Assembly (NCBI GenBank): GCA_026225295.1
Contig: JAMFSN010000147.1
Span: 1-64,000, forward strand
Source: Frankia alni
GTDB taxonomy: Bacteria; Actinomycetota; Actinomycetes; Frankiales; Frankiaceae
Direction: 5' to 3'
Length of the DNA stretch: 64,000 bases
Both the position numbers and the translations under genes were made by a program. The notes beneath the pieces were generated by a model. It had not been told where the DNA came from. It made no database searches and saw nothing but the letters and a program-made list of their open reading frames with translations. Shown here piece by piece: positions 18,654 to 28,265 of the stretch (position 1 is its first letter; each line of letters opens with the position of its first letter).

Positions 18654-19211
18654 TCAGACCCGGGCCGCGTCCAGGAGGTCGTCGTGCGCGGTCTCGGCGG
18701 CCCGGATGCTGGCCCGCACCGGGGCGAACGCCGGCGACGCGGCGAGGCAGGCATCCCGGCCGGCCAGGGCGGCCCGACGCTCCAGCGTCCGCAGCGCGGC
18801 GACGGTGGTGGCCCGGCCGGTCGGGGTGTCCGTGCCGACGGCCAGCGGCCCCGGGCCGGCGCGGGCGGTCGGCGTGGTGCTGGTCGTCGGCGCGGCGCCG
18901 GGGGATGGCGAGGCGGTCGCCGCCGGGGGGACGAGCGCCGCCGCGTGGCGGGCATGGTGATCGCGGATCGGGTTCAACAGGGCCGCGAGACCCGGGTGCA
19001 TCGCCGTGGCCTGTTCGTAGGCCGCGATCAGGTCGGCCTCGCGGGACCGGGCGTGGGTCCGCACCTGGTCGTCGATGACCTCCGCGGCCGTGGGTCCGGG
19101 CGGCGGCGCGGTCCGGCCCACCGTGCACCCGGTCCCGACCAGCACCGGAACCGCCACCACCGGAACGGTCGCCAGCAACGCGCGACGGCTGGGTCGGGCC
19201 GGACTGTCCAC
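18654..19211 (-). CDS. ferritin-like lipoprotein
   Basis: 185 residues. The N-terminus SRRALLATVPVVAVPVLVGTGC has a twin-arginine-like pair, a hydrophobic core and a possible lipobox ending at Cys, so export and lipid anchoring are likely. The mature part has long helices with ferritin-like spacing (DQVRTHARSREADLIAAYEQ, NPIRDHHARHAAAL, TTVAALRTLERRAALAGRDA) and an Ala/Pro/Thr-rich insert. GTG 19211 is preferred because GGGAGG lies at good distance; ATG 19259 is possible. It forms a two-gene unit with the DUF4439-type gene and diverges from rimP. Confidence 0.75.
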   Translation of the reverse strand: MDSPARPSRRALLATVPVVAVPVLVGTGCTVGRTAPPPGPTAAEVIDDQVRTHARSREADLIAAYEQATAMHPGLAALLNPIRDHHARHAAALVPPAATASPSPGAAPTTSTTPTARAGPGPLAVGTDTPTGRATTVAALRTLERRAALAGRDACLAASPAFAPVRASIRAAETAHDDLLDAARV

Positions 19212-19461
19212 GGTTGGCAACCCTCCCACACCACAATCCTGAACAGCGGCGCGAGGCATCCCGGATAGCGGCGTGACGGGATCCCGGCTCGTCGCCCGGC
19301 GGGTCGGGACCATCCGAGCACGGGTTCGTCGCAAGACCGGCGGCGGGTAGGGCGCGGTCTGGGGGCCGGTCGGACGTAGGCTCGGCATTTCCGGGCCCGT
19401 GATGTTCGCCAGGCCCGGGACTCGTGCGGGCAGGCGGCGTGACGGTCGGGAAGGAACAGAC

Positions 19462-20226
19462 GTGAGCGACGCGGCAGGCGGTGCGAGGCCCGGAGCCTCA
19501 CGCCGCTCGACCCCCAGGCGTGCCGGCGGGCCGCCGGCCCGGCCCCGGGACGTGCCGGACCGGTCCGAAGGCGTCGAACTGGCCGGGCGGCTCGGGCCGG
19601 CCCTGGCCGAGGCCGGGTACGACCTGGAGGACGTGACGGTCGGGCGGGCCGGTCGCCGCAGCGTCGTGCGCGTGGTCGTCGACCGGGACAGCGGCATCAA
19701 CCTGGACGCCGTCGCCGACGCGAGTCGGCTCGTCGGTTCCGTGCTGGACGCCGCCGAGGACCTGCTGACCGGTCCGTCCGTCCTGGAGGTCACCTCACCG
19801 GGGGTCGACCGGCCGCTCACCCATCCGCGGCACTGGCGGCGGGCCACCGGGCGGCTGGTGGCCGTCTCGCTCACCGACGGGCGTGACGTCGTCGGCCGGG
19901 TGGTCGCCAGCTCGCTCGACGCGGTGCAGCTGGAGCTGGCCGCATCGGGGGAGCTGCGGGTGCCTTACGACGAGGTGACCCTGGCGGTGGTCCAGGTCGA
20001 GTTCACCAGCGCGAAGGACTCGGCGGTCGACCGGTCCGGCCCGGCCGACGTCGTGGAGTTCGGCGCGGCGGACCCCGACAACCTCGACGTCGCCGACGAG
20101 TTCGACGACATCGATGACCCCGTCGGCGGGGACAAGGGGAACGACGACCCGGAGCCACGGGTCGGCATCGGGGAACGGGCGGACGGACACGTGAACGGGC
20201 ACGCGGAGGGTGGGTCGGACCGATGA
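19462..20226 (+). CDS. rimP: ribosome maturation factor RimP
   Basis: RimP assists 30S subunit maturation. The core (about residues 35-190) includes [33 protein letters not shown], the segment [19 protein letters not shown], and a C-terminal SH3-like domain. The N-terminal 30 residues are basic and the last 60 are strongly acidic ([20 protein letters not shown]), making it longer (254) than most RimP. GTG 19462 follows GGGAAGGAA. The stop overlaps nusA by four bases. Confidence 0.93.
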   Translation: MSDAAGGARPGASRRSTPRRAGGPPARPRDVPDRSEGVELAGRLGPALAEAGYDLEDVTVGRAGRRSVVRVVVDRDSGINLDAVADASRLVGSVLDAAEDLLTGPSVLEVTSPGVDRPLTHPRHWRRATGRLVAVSLTDGRDVVGRVVASSLDAVQLELAASGELRVPYDEVTLAVVQVEFTSAKDSAVDRSGPADVVEFGAADPDNLDVADEFDDIDDPVGGDKGNDDPEPRVGIGERADGHVNGHAEGGSDR

Positions 20227-21479
20227 AGCTGGACGTGGCCGCTCTGCGCGGTATCGAACGGGAACGCGACATCTCCTTCGAGACGCTCGTCGAAGCGATC
20301 GAGACGGCGCTGTTGACCGCCTACCGCCACACCGAGGGCTCGGCCCCGGACGCGCGGGTCGTGGTCGACCGCAAGACCGGCGACGTCGGGGTGGTGGTCC
20401 GGGAGACCGCCGAGGACGGCTCGGTGCGCGAGTGGGACGACACCCCCGGTGACTTCGGGCGGATCGCCACCATGACCGCCAAGCAGGTGATCATGCAGCG
20501 GCTCCGGGAGGCCCAGCAGGAGGTCACCTACGGCCAGTACGCCGACCGGGAGCACGAGATCGTTTCCGGGGTCGTCCAACATCACGAGCAGCGGGCCGGC
20601 TCCCGGGTGGTGCTGGTCGATCTGGGCACCATCGAGGGCGTCCTGCCGCCGGCCGAGCAGGTTCCCGGCGAGCGGTTCGAGCACGGCGACCGGATCAAGT
20701 GTTACGTCCTGAGCGTGGTCAAGGGCATCCGCGGGCCCGCCGTCACGCTCTCGCGGACCCATCCGGAGCTGGTCAAGGGCCTGTTCCGCCTGGAGGTCCC
20801 GGAGATCGCCGACGGGACGGTAGATATTGCCGCCATCGCGCGGGAAGCGGGTCACCGGAGCAAGATCGCGGTCCGGTCGCGAACCCCGGCGGTCAATCCC
20901 AAAGGGGCCTGCATCGGTCCGATGGGCAGCCGGGTCCGGGCCGTGATGGCCGAGCTGCACGGCGAGAAGATCGACATTGTGGACTGGTCGGCCGAGCCGG
21001 CCGAGTTCGTGGCCAGCGCGCTGTCGCCGGCCCGCGTCTCGAAGGTCGACGTGATCGACCTCGTGGCCCGGTCCGCCCGGGTCGTCGTCCCCGACTACCA
21101 GCTTTCGCTCGCGATCGGCCGGGAAGGTCAGAACGCGCGGCTCGCGGCCCGCCTGACCGGCTGGCGGATCGACATCCACAGCGACACCGAGGCGGCGCCG
21201 ACCGGGCCCGCGTCATCGGACTCCCGCCCGCCCGCCCAGTCCCGGTCGGCGTCGCACGCTCCGCCGGGTGGCGGCGGCCCCACCGGTAAGCGGACGTCGG
21301 GTGGGTCGGCCGCAGGTGGGACCGGTCCGTCCGGTCCGGCTTCCGTGGCCGGGCCGGCCCCGGCGGCGGGCTCGGCTGCGCCGACCGGACCGGCTGCGCC
21401 GACCGGCTCCGCCCCGCCGACCCAGCGGCCGGTCCGGTCCGGCCCGCCCGAACGCGCAGCCGGTCCCCGCCGGTCGTGA
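20223..21479 (+). CDS. nusA: transcription termination/antitermination factor NusA
   Basis: RNA-polymerase-binding factor for pausing, termination and antitermination. Order: N-terminal domain ([20 protein letters not shown]), S1 domain ([22 protein letters not shown]), KH1 ([42 protein letters not shown]) and KH2 ([25 protein letters not shown]). A Pro/Ala/Gly tail of about 90 residues replaces the acidic repeats seen in some proteobacteria. ATG start in the ATGA overlap with rimP. Confidence 0.96.
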   Translation: MKLDVAALRGIERERDISFETLVEAIETALLTAYRHTEGSAPDARVVVDRKTGDVGVVVRETAEDGSVREWDDTPGDFGRIATMTAKQVIMQRLREAQQEVTYGQYADREHEIVSGVVQHHEQRAGSRVVLVDLGTIEGVLPPAEQVPGERFEHGDRIKCYVLSVVKGIRGPAVTLSRTHPELVKGLFRLEVPEIADGTVDIAAIAREAGHRSKIAVRSRTPAVNPKGACIGPMGSRVRAVMAELHGEKIDIVDWSAEPAEFVASALSPARVSKVDVIDLVARSARVVVPDYQLSLAIGREGQNARLAARLTGWRIDIHSDTEAAPTGPASSDSRPPAQSRSASHAPPGGGGPTGKRTSGGSAAGGTGPSGPASVAGPAPAAGSAAPTGPAAPTGSAPPTQRPVRSGPPERAAGPRRS

Positions 21480-21593
21480 CCGGGCCGGCCGTCCGGTCTG
21501 ACCGGGAATCCGAACGCCCGTAGCGGGTGCTGAGGAGGGGGACGGGGCGAACGCTGACCCGCCCTGGTTGATGGGCGCGGGATAGACTGCCCT

Positions 21594-21905
21594 GTGACGT
21601 GCCGAACGGAGCCGGTCCGCACCTGTGTGGGGTGCCGGAACCGGACGGTGAACGTCGAACTGCTGCGGATCGTGGTCGTCGACGGCGAGGTTGTTCCTGA
21701 CCTTCGCCGCCGGCTGCCGGGCCGGGGGGCGCACCTCCATCCCGTCCCGGAGTGCCTGGATCTCGCGGAACGCCGTAAGGCGTTTCCGCGGGCTTTCCGG
21801 GTCCCCGGTCCGCTGCGAACGGCACGGGTACGAGCCCATGTCGACGGCGTCGAGACGGAAGCAGGTCGAGACAGCGATGAGCACCCGATGAGATCGCAGC
21901 CATGA
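21594..21905 (+). CDS. ylxR: YlxR-family RNA-binding protein
   Basis: Small basic protein of the nusA-infB operon. The hallmark RTCVGCRNR is at residues 9-17 and the fold includes GRGAHLHPVPECLDLAERRKAF; 103 residues is normal. GTG 21594 has no Shine-Dalgarno. A TAGACT hexamer at 21583-21588 lies only five bases before it, so transcription might start at or next to the start codon (leaderless); the -35 is poor. It is 114 bases after nusA and 59 before infB. Confidence 0.9.
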   Translation: MTCRTEPVRTCVGCRNRTVNVELLRIVVVDGEVVPDLRRRLPGRGAHLHPVPECLDLAERRKAFPRAFRVPGPLRTARVRAHVDGVETEAGRDSDEHPMRSQP

Positions 21906-21964
21906 GCACGCCCCACAGATAGCGAGGTCACGCGGGCACACCGCGGGCCGGAAGAAGGAGCACC

Positions 21965-24900
21965 GTGGCAGGGAAGGCCCGCGTACACGAGCTCGCGAAA
22001 GAGCTCGGAGTCGACAGCAAGACCGTGCTCGCCAAGCTGAAGGACCTTGGCGAGTTCGTGAAGTCCGCGTCCTCCACCGTAGAAGCGCCCGTCGTGCGCA
22101 AGCTCAAGGAGTCGTTCCCCGGTGAGGGGGGCGCCCCCGCGGGCCGGCCGAACGGCGTACCCCGACCGTCCGCGCCCCGTGGCGTGCCCGGCCCGGCCGG
22201 TCGTCCCGGCGGCCAGGGCCCGCGCCCCGGCCCGGTGCTCGGCACCAACCAGCCTCAGCCCGGTCCCGTCGGCGCCACCCGGGTGCCCGCGCCCGGTCGT
22301 CCCGGCCCGGCCGCCCCAGCCCCGGCCACGCCGGCCCCGGCCACGCCGGTCGTCCCGGCCGCGGCGGTGCAGACCGCGCCGGCCCCGACCGCCGGCCGTC
22401 CGGCCCCCGCGGGTCCGCCGGCCGGCGTCTCTGGCAACGGCGGCCCCGGTAACGGCGCCCGGCCCGGCCCCGCGCCGACCCGGTCGGCTCCGTCGCCCGG
22501 CCCCCGGGCCGCCGCACCGAGCACGGGGACCGCCCCGCAGGCCGGCGCCGCTCCGGCCCGTCCGGCGGCCGCGGCGGCTGGTTCCACGCCGCCCGCGACC
22601 CGCCCGGCGCCCGGTCCGCGGCCCGGTCCGCGTCCGCAGGGTCCCGGCAACAACCCGTTCACTTCGCCCAGCCAGAACGCACCGCGCCCGGCGCCGGCCC
22701 GGCCGGCCGCTCCGGGTGCCCCCGCGGCACCCGGAGCGCCCGGTGCTCCCGGCCCGCGGCCCGGTGCCGCGGCTCCGCGCGCCGGCGGCCCCGGTGGTCC
22801 CCGCCCGTCGCCCGGTTCGATGCCGCCCCGTCCGGGTGGTACCGGTGGTCCGCGGCCGTCGCCCGGTTCGATGCCGCCCCGTCCGGGTGGTACCGGCGGT
22901 CCCCGACCCGGCCCGGGTACGTTCCCGTCCCGCCCGGCGGGCGGCGGCGGTCGCCCCGGTGGCGGTCCCGGCGCCGGTCGTCCCGGTGGCGGCCCCGGTG
23001 GCGGCCCCGGTGCCGGTGGCGGAGCCCGTCCCGGTGGCGGCGGCTTCGGCGGTCGCACCGGTGCTCCCGGGCGTCCCGGTGGTGGTGCCGGTGGCGGCGC
23101 CCGTCCCGGCGGTCCCGGCGGTGCCGGTAGCGGCATGCCCGGTCGGCCCAGCGGCGGTCGTCCGGCTCCCGGCGGTCGCGGTCGCGGCGGCACCACGGCC
23201 GGTGCGTTCGGCCCCGGTGGTCGCGGTCGTCCCGGCCGGCAGCGCAAGTCCAAGCGCGCCAAGCGCCAGGAATGGGAGAGCGGCCTCGAGGCGCCGCGCA
23301 TGGGCGCCATGGTCCAGCGCGGCAACGGGCAGGTCATCCGTCTGCCCCGGGGCGCGTCGCTCGCCGACTTCGCCGACAAGATCGACGCCAACCCGGGCGC
23401 GCTCGTCCAGGTGGTGTTCACCCAGCTCGGCGAGATGGTGACGGCCACCCAGTCGTGCACCGACGAGACGCTCGGGCTGTTGGGCGAGACCCTCGGCTAC
23501 GTCGTGTCGATCGTGAGCCCGGAGGACGAGGACAAGGAGCTGCTGGAAAGCTTCGACGTCACGTTCGGCGGGGAGTACGGCGAGGACGACGACCTGCAGC
23601 CCCGGCCGCCGGTCGTCACGGTCATGGGTCACGTCGACCACGGCAAGACGAAGCTGCTCGACGCGATCCGGTCCACCGACGTGGTGGCCGGCGAGTCGGG
23701 TGGCATCACCCAGCACATCGGTGCCTACCAGGTGCGCTCGATGATCGAGGGCAACGAGCGGCCGATCACCTTCATCGACACTCCGGGCCACGAGGCGTTC
23801 ACCGCCATGCGGGCCCGCGGTGCCCAGGTGACCGACATCGTCGTGCTGGTTGTCGCGGCCGACGACGGTGTGAAGCCGCAGACGATCGAGGCGCTCAACC
23901 ACGCTCAGGCGGCCGGCGTGCCGATCGTCGTGGCGGTCAACAAGATCGACAAGGAAGGCGCGGACCCGCAGAAGGTCCGGGGCCAGCTCACCGAATACGG
24001 GCTGGTGGCCGAGGAGTATGGCGGCGACACGATGTTCGTCGACGTCTCCGCGCGCAACCGGCTCAACATCGACGGGCTGCTCGAGGCGGTCATCCTGACC
24101 GCCGACGCCTCCCTCGACCTGCGCGCGCCGGTCGACACCGACGCCCAGGGCGTGGCGATCGAAGGTCGGCTCGACCGCGGCCGGGGTGCCGTGGCGACCG
24201 TGCTCGTCCAGCGCGGCACGCTGCACGTCGGTGACTCGATCGTCGCCGGTGACGCGTTCGGCCGGGTCCGGGCGATGCTCGACGAGAACGGCGACACGCT
24301 GGCCGAGGCCGGTCCGGCCCGTCCGGTGCAGGTGCTCGGGTTCACGAGCGTGCCGGACGCCGGGGACAACTTCCTCGTCGTGCCGGAGGACCGGGTCGCC
24401 CGGCAGATCGCCGAGCGTCGGCAGGCGCGCGAGCGCAATGCCGAGCTCGCGATGAGCCGCGGCCGCCCGACGCTCGAGACGATCCTGGAAAGGATGAAGG
24501 AGGGCGAGAAGACCCAGCTCAACCTCATCCTCAAGGGCGACGTCTCCGGTTCGGTGGAGACGGTCGAGGACGCGCTGCTCAAGATCGATGTCGGCGAGGA
24601 GGTCTCGCTGCGCATCATCGGGCGCGGTGTCGGCGCGATCACCGAGAACGACGTCAACCTGGCCAGCGCGTCCGATGCCGTCATCCTGGGCTTCAATGTC
24701 CGGGCCGAGGGCAAGGCGCGCGAGCTGGCCGAGCGTGAGCACGTCGATGTCCGCTACTACTCGGTCATCTACGCGGCCATTGAGGACATCGAGAACGCCC
24801 TCAAGGGCATGCTCAAGCCGATCTACGAGGAGGCCCAGCTCGGCACGGCGGAGATCCGCGAGGTCTTCCGGGTGCCGCGGATCGGCAACATCGCCGGTTC

Positions 24901-25126
24901 ACTGGTCCGCAGCGGGACCATCCGCCGCAACACCAAGGCGCGCCTGGTGCGCGACGGGGTCGTCGTGGCGGAGAACCTCACGGTCGAGTCGCTCAAGCGG
25001 TTCAAGGACGACGCGACCGAGGTGCGCGAGGGGTACGAGTGCGGCATCGGCCTGGGGTCGTACAACGACCTCAAGGTCGACGACGTGATCGAGACCTACG
25101 AGCAGCGGGAGGTCCCCCGCGTCTGA
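21965..25126 (+). CDS. infB: translation initiation factor IF-2
   Basis: GTPase that places initiator tRNA on the ribosome. The 1053 residues divide into an N-terminal IF2_N domain ([20 protein letters not shown]), a Pro/Gly/Ala-rich linker of about 370 residues, a second IF2_N-type segment (about 450-540), then the G domain with G1 GHVDHGKT (555-562), G3 DTPGHEAF and G4 NKID, followed by domains II-IV. GTG 21965 follows GAAGAAGGAG at ideal spacing. The linker is unusually long and has a 51-bp direct repeat. A perfect 16-bp hairpin ends the gene. Confidence 0.97.
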   Translation: MAGKARVHELAKELGVDSKTVLAKLKDLGEFVKSASSTVEAPVVRKLKESFPGEGGAPAGRPNGVPRPSAPRGVPGPAGRPGGQGPRPGPVLGTNQPQPGPVGATRVPAPGRPGPAAPAPATPAPATPVVPAAAVQTAPAPTAGRPAPAGPPAGVSGNGGPGNGARPGPAPTRSAPSPGPRAAAPSTGTAPQAGAAPARPAAAAAGSTPPATRPAPGPRPGPRPQGPGNNPFTSPSQNAPRPAPARPAAPGAPAAPGAPGAPGPRPGAAAPRAGGPGGPRPSPGSMPPRPGGTGGPRPSPGSMPPRPGGTGGPRPGPGTFPSRPAGGGGRPGGGPGAGRPGGGPGGGPGAGGGARPGGGGFGGRTGAPGRPGGGAGGGARPGGPGGAGSGMPGRPSGGRPAPGGRGRGGTTAGAFGPGGRGRPGRQRKSKRAKRQEWESGLEAPRMGAMVQRGNGQVIRLPRGASLADFADKIDANPGALVQVVFTQLGEMVTATQSCTDETLGLLGETLGYVVSIVSPEDEDKELLESFDVTFGGEYGEDDDLQPRPPVVTVMGHVDHGKTKLLDAIRSTDVVAGESGGITQHIGAYQVRSMIEGNERPITFIDTPGHEAFTAMRARGAQVTDIVVLVVAADDGVKPQTIEALNHAQAAGVPIVVAVNKIDKEGADPQKVRGQLTEYGLVAEEYGGDTMFVDVSARNRLNIDGLLEAVILTADASLDLRAPVDTDAQGVAIEGRLDRGRGAVATVLVQRGTLHVGDSIVAGDAFGRVRAMLDENGDTLAEAGPARPVQVLGFTSVPDAGDNFLVVPEDRVARQIAERRQARERNAELAMSRGRPTLETILERMKEGEKTQLNLILKGDVSGSVETVEDALLKIDVGEEVSLRIIGRGVGAITENDVNLASASDAVILGFNVRAEGKARELAEREHVDVRYYSVIYAAIEDIENALKGMLKPIYEEAQLGTAEIREVFRVPRIGNIAGSLVRSGTIRRNTKARLVRDGVVVAENLTVESLKRFKDDATEVREGYECGIGLGSYNDLKVDDVIETYEQREVPRV
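22807..22908 (+). repeat. 51-bp direct repeat inside the infB linker
   Basis: Two nearly identical 51-base units (22807-22857 and 22858-22908) encode a 17-residue Pro/Gly-rich module ([17 protein letters not shown]). The surrounding linker is built of degenerate GGPG-type repeats. Confidence 0.85.
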
Positions 25127-25133
25127 CGGATCT

Positions 25134-25173
25134 GCGCCGGTCGGGCCCCCTCGCGAAGGGGCCCGACCGGCGC
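25134..25173 (+). terminator. strong hairpin terminator after infB
   Basis: A perfect 16-bp stem (25134-25149 with 25158-25173) encloses an 8-base loop CTCGCGAA. It starts eight bases after the infB stop codon and lacks a T-tract. It ends 32 bases before the ylxP ATG and would separate the nusA-infB unit from ylxP-rbfA. Confidence 0.8.
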
Positions 25174-25205
25174 GTCCGTCCGGGCCGGGGGACGGGGTGG
25201 CTTCC

Positions 25206-25691
25206 ATGTGGACCGGAACCCTTGTCCTCGAACTGCTCCTCGGCGATGTGCATTCGCTGAAGGAGAAGCGGTCGGTCGTCCGGCCCGTGCTCGCCGAGCT
25301 GCGTCGCCGCTTCGCGGTGAGCGCGGCGGAGGCCGGCCATCTCGATCTGCATCGCCGGGCCCTGCTCGGCGTGGCGGTCGTGGGGCCCGACCGGGCGCAC
25401 TGCGTCGAGGTGATCGACGCGTGCGAACGACTGGTGGCCGACCGGCCGGAGTTCGAGCTGCTCTCGGCCCGGGCCCGGTTCCTCACCGACGAAGACCTTG
25501 AGGACGACCACGACCTCGGAGCCGTGGGTGGCTGGTCAGCCGGCCGCCGGGCCGCACCGCAAACGGGCCGGCGTGGCAGGCTGAGTGCGGACCCGGCCGC
25601 GGCTCCGACCCGGTCGGTCCGCGACGATCGGCCGCATCACCGCCCCGCTCCGGCGGGGGACGTTACGACGACCGGAGGCTGCCATGGCTGA
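25206..25691 (+). CDS. ylxP: YlxP-like DUF503 family protein
   Basis: Small conserved protein encoded between infB and rbfA in many Gram-positives, probably linked to ribosome assembly. The DUF503 core is residues 1-95: MWTGTLVLELLLGDVHSLKEKRSVVRPVLAELRRRF, then DLHRRALLGVAVVGPD and CERLVADRPEFELLSAR. ATG 25206 matches the family start; GTG 25197 has better spacing to GGGGGACGGG and may be used. A C-terminal extension of about 60 low-complexity residues runs to the stop, which lies eight bases inside rbfA. Confidence 0.85.
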   Translation: MWTGTLVLELLLGDVHSLKEKRSVVRPVLAELRRRFAVSAAEAGHLDLHRRALLGVAVVGPDRAHCVEVIDACERLVADRPEFELLSARARFLTDEDLEDDHDLGAVGGWSAGRRAAPQTGRRGRLSADPAAAPTRSVRDDRPHHRPAPAGDVTTTGGCHG

Positions 25692-26199
25692 TCCAGCCCG
25701 CGCGCGACGGCTCGCGGTTCGTATCCGCGAGGTCGTTGCGTCGACGCTTGAGCGTCAGATCAAGGACCCACGGTTGGGAATGGTCACGATCACCGACGCC
25801 CGGGTCACGCCCGACCTGACCGAGGCGACGTTGTATTACACCGTCTACGGCGACGACGTCGCCCGGGCGGACTCGGCCCTGGCCCTCGAGTCGGCCAAGG
25901 GCATCCTGCGCAGCACGGTCGGACGCCAGACCGGGATCAAGGTGACCCCGACGCTGACGTTCATCCACGACCGGCTGCCCGACGACGCCCGCTATCTCGA
26001 GGAACTGCTCGCGGTGGCCCGGGAGAACGATGCCCGGGTCGCCGAGGCCCGGGCGACCGCCGTGCCGGCCGGCGACCCCGATCCCTACCGGGTGCCGCGC
26101 GACCCGGACGCCGATGAGGACGCCGATGAGGCGGACCTGGATGCTTTCGCCGCGGACCGCCGGGGTTCCGGAGGCGACGAGACCGGATCCCGCCGGTGA
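25684..26199 (+). CDS. rbfA: ribosome-binding factor A
   Basis: RbfA is a KH-fold factor for late 30S assembly and 16S 5' processing. The core (1-120) shows RARRLAVRIREVVASTLE, IKDPRLGMVTITDARVTPDL and FIHDRLPDDARYLEELL. ATG 25684 follows CGGAGG; the frame is open further upstream, but that shadows ylxP. An acidic C-terminal tail (DPDADEDADEADLDAF) extends the protein to 171 residues. GTGA overlap with the next gene. Confidence 0.94.
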   Translation: MADPARARRLAVRIREVVASTLERQIKDPRLGMVTITDARVTPDLTEATLYYTVYGDDVARADSALALESAKGILRSTVGRQTGIKVTPTLTFIHDRLPDDARYLEELLAVARENDARVAEARATAVPAGDPDPYRVPRDPDADEDADEADLDAFAADRRGSGGDETGSRR

Positions 26200-27242
26200 C
26201 GGCGGCCGGCCCGACCACCCGTCCGTCCGGCGGCGCCGCCGCTCCCGACTGGGACCAGGCGGTCGGCGCGCTGCGGGGAGCCGGCGTCGCCGGTGCGACC
26301 GTTGGTCTCATCGCCCACGTCAACCCGGACTCCGACAGCCTCGGATCCGCGCTGGCCCTCGGGCTCGCCCTGCGCGACCTCGGCGCGACGCCGTACGTCT
26401 CGTTCGACGGGGAGCCGTTCCACATTCCCGAGTCGCTCGAGTTCATGCCCGGCCAGGAACTGCTCGTCCCGCCGGACAAACTGCCCGAGCCGCTGCCGGT
26501 GGCGGTCACCCTCGACGTGGGGTCGCCGGGCCGGTTGGGCCGGCTGGCTGCGTGGCTCGACACGGCGTCCACGACGATCGTGGTCGACCACCACCGGGCC
26601 GGCGTGCCGTTCGGATCGACCCGGGTGATCGACCCGGAGGCCGCGTCCACCTCGGTGGTCGTGGTCGAGATCCTCGACCGGCTCGGCTACCGGCTCACCG
26701 CTGACGTGGCCACCGCCCTGTACGCGGGGCTGGTCACTGACACCGGCTCGTTCCGCCAGGCCGCCACCAACCCGGCCGCCCACGAGGTCGCCGCGCGGCT
26801 CGTCGCGGCCGGCGCCGACCCGACGACGGTCGGCTGGTCGGTATGGGGCAGCCACGGCTTCCGCTACGTCGGGCTGCTCGGTGACGTCCTGGGTCGGGCC
26901 CGGCTCGAGCCCGACGCCGCCGGGGGACTCGGGTTGGCCTGGACGACCATCTCGCGGGCCGATTTCGCCGCCCACGCCCTGGAGATCGAGCACGTCGAAG
27001 GGGTGATCGACGTGCTCTGGGGGGTCCGGGAGGCGGAGGTCGCCGCGGTCTGCAAGGAGACCCCGGCGGGAACCCTGATGGTGTCGCTGCGTTCGCGGGG
27101 GCGTATCGACGTCGGCGCGCTGGCCGGTCGGCTCGGCGGCGGGGGACACCGGGAGAAGGCCGGTTTCGACGCCCCCGGGCCGCCGGCCGCGACCATCCGG
27201 GCGATCATCGCCGAGCTCGACCTGCTCACCGGCCACGCGTGA
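26196..27242 (+). CDS. nrnA: DHH/DHHA1 phosphoesterase (NrnA-like oligoribonuclease/pAp phosphatase)
   Basis: NrnA-type enzymes degrade nano-RNAs and may hydrolyse pAp or cyclic dinucleotide products. The DHH domain has the metal motif HVNPDSDSLGSALALG (about residues 41-56; the common form is HxNPDGD, so Ser replaces Gly) and VVDHHRAG (about 130-137). The DHHA1 domain ends with GGGGHREKAGF. 348 residues fits the family. GTG start overlapping rbfA by four bases; the rbfA-nrnA-truB order is conserved in actinobacteria. Confidence 0.92.
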   Translation: MTAAGPTTRPSGGAAAPDWDQAVGALRGAGVAGATVGLIAHVNPDSDSLGSALALGLALRDLGATPYVSFDGEPFHIPESLEFMPGQELLVPPDKLPEPLPVAVTLDVGSPGRLGRLAAWLDTASTTIVVDHHRAGVPFGSTRVIDPEAASTSVVVVEILDRLGYRLTADVATALYAGLVTDTGSFRQAATNPAAHEVAARLVAAGADPTTVGWSVWGSHGFRYVGLLGDVLGRARLEPDAAGGLGLAWTTISRADFAAHALEIEHVEGVIDVLWGVREAEVAAVCKETPAGTLMVSLRSRGRIDVGALAGRLGGGGHREKAGFDAPGPPAATIRAIIAELDLLTGHA

Positions 27243-27330
27243 GCGGGCGGGGGGAGCGAGCGGAGGTGTCGGCCGAGGGACGAGGTCGGCGCTGGAGTCG
27301 AGTGGTTCCCCGACCCGCGAACGGACGGGC

Positions 27331-28251
27331 ATGAGCGGCCAACCGGCGGCGCCGGACGGAATCGTCGTCGTCGACAAACCCGGCGGCTGGACCTCGCACG
27401 ACGTCGTCGCCCGGCTCCGCCGGCTTGCGCACACCCGGCGGGTCGGACACGCCGGCACGCTCGACCCGATGGCCACCGGTGTGCTGGTGGTCGGCATCGG
27501 CCGGGCCACCCGGCTGCTCGGGCACCTGGCCCTCACCGAGAAGGACTACGAGGCGACCATCCGCCTGGGCGTCGCGACGACCACCGACGACGCCGACGGC
27601 GAGGTGACCGCCCAGCGGTCGGTCGCGGTCGAGCCGGCCGCCCTCGAGGCCGCGATCGGCGACCTGACCGGCGAGATCGACCAGATTCCGTCCTCGTTCA
27701 GCGCGGTCAAGGTGGACGGGGTCCGGTCCTACGTCCGGGCCCGGGCCGGCGAGGCGGTGGAGCTCGCGCCCCGCCGGGTGACGGTGTCACGGTTCGAGAT
27801 CCTCGACCGCCGACCCGGCGACGACCCGGCTACCGAAGATCTCGACGTCGCGGTGACCTGCTCGTCGGGCACGTACATCCGGGCCTTGGCCCGCGACCTG
27901 GGCGCCGCCCTGGGCTGCGGGGCGCATCTGCGGGCGCTGCGCCGGACCCGGGTCGGGCCCTTCGACCTGACCATGGCCGGCACCCTCGACGAGCTGGAGA
28001 AGGACCTGACCGTGCTGGCCCTGGCCGATGCGGTGGCCCGGTCCTTCCCGCGCCGGGACGTCGACGTGGACGAGACCCGGGCGGTCGGGTTCGGCCGGCC
28101 GCTCCCGTCGGCCGGGCGCCGCGGGCCGCACGGCGTGTTCGGCGCCGACGGGACGCTGCTCGCCCTGTTTGAGGAGTCCGGCGGCAAGGACCGGCCGCTC
28201 GTCGTCTTCGCGCCGGCCATGGACCCCCGCCCGGACGTCCCCACCACCTGA
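27331..28251 (+). CDS. truB: tRNA pseudouridine-55 synthase
   Basis: TruB makes pseudouridine 55 in the T loop of tRNAs. The catalytic Asp is D45 in GHAGTLDPMATGVL, preceded by GGWTSHDVVARLRR. The thumb region and YVRARAGEAVELAPRRV follow, then TCSSGTYIRALARDLG. The C-terminal domain holds AVGFGRPLP and is the actinobacterial type. ATG 27331 is 88 bases after nrnA. Confidence 0.96.
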   Translation: MSGQPAAPDGIVVVDKPGGWTSHDVVARLRRLAHTRRVGHAGTLDPMATGVLVVGIGRATRLLGHLALTEKDYEATIRLGVATTTDDADGEVTAQRSVAVEPAALEAAIGDLTGEIDQIPSSFSAVKVDGVRSYVRARAGEAVELAPRRVTVSRFEILDRRPGDDPATEDLDVAVTCSSGTYIRALARDLGAALGCGAHLRALRRTRVGPFDLTMAGTLDELEKDLTVLALADAVARSFPRRDVDVDETRAVGFGRPLPSAGRRGPHGVFGADGTLLALFEESGGKDRPLVVFAPAMDPRPDVPTT

Positions 28252-28265
28252 GGTCGGGCCCGGCC

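Noticed and set aside
21128-24742. Open frame of 1204 codons on the - strand opposite infB
   Set aside because: Antisense to infB, Arg/Gly/Ala-rich, with no domain features; long antisense frames are expected in GC-rich DNA.
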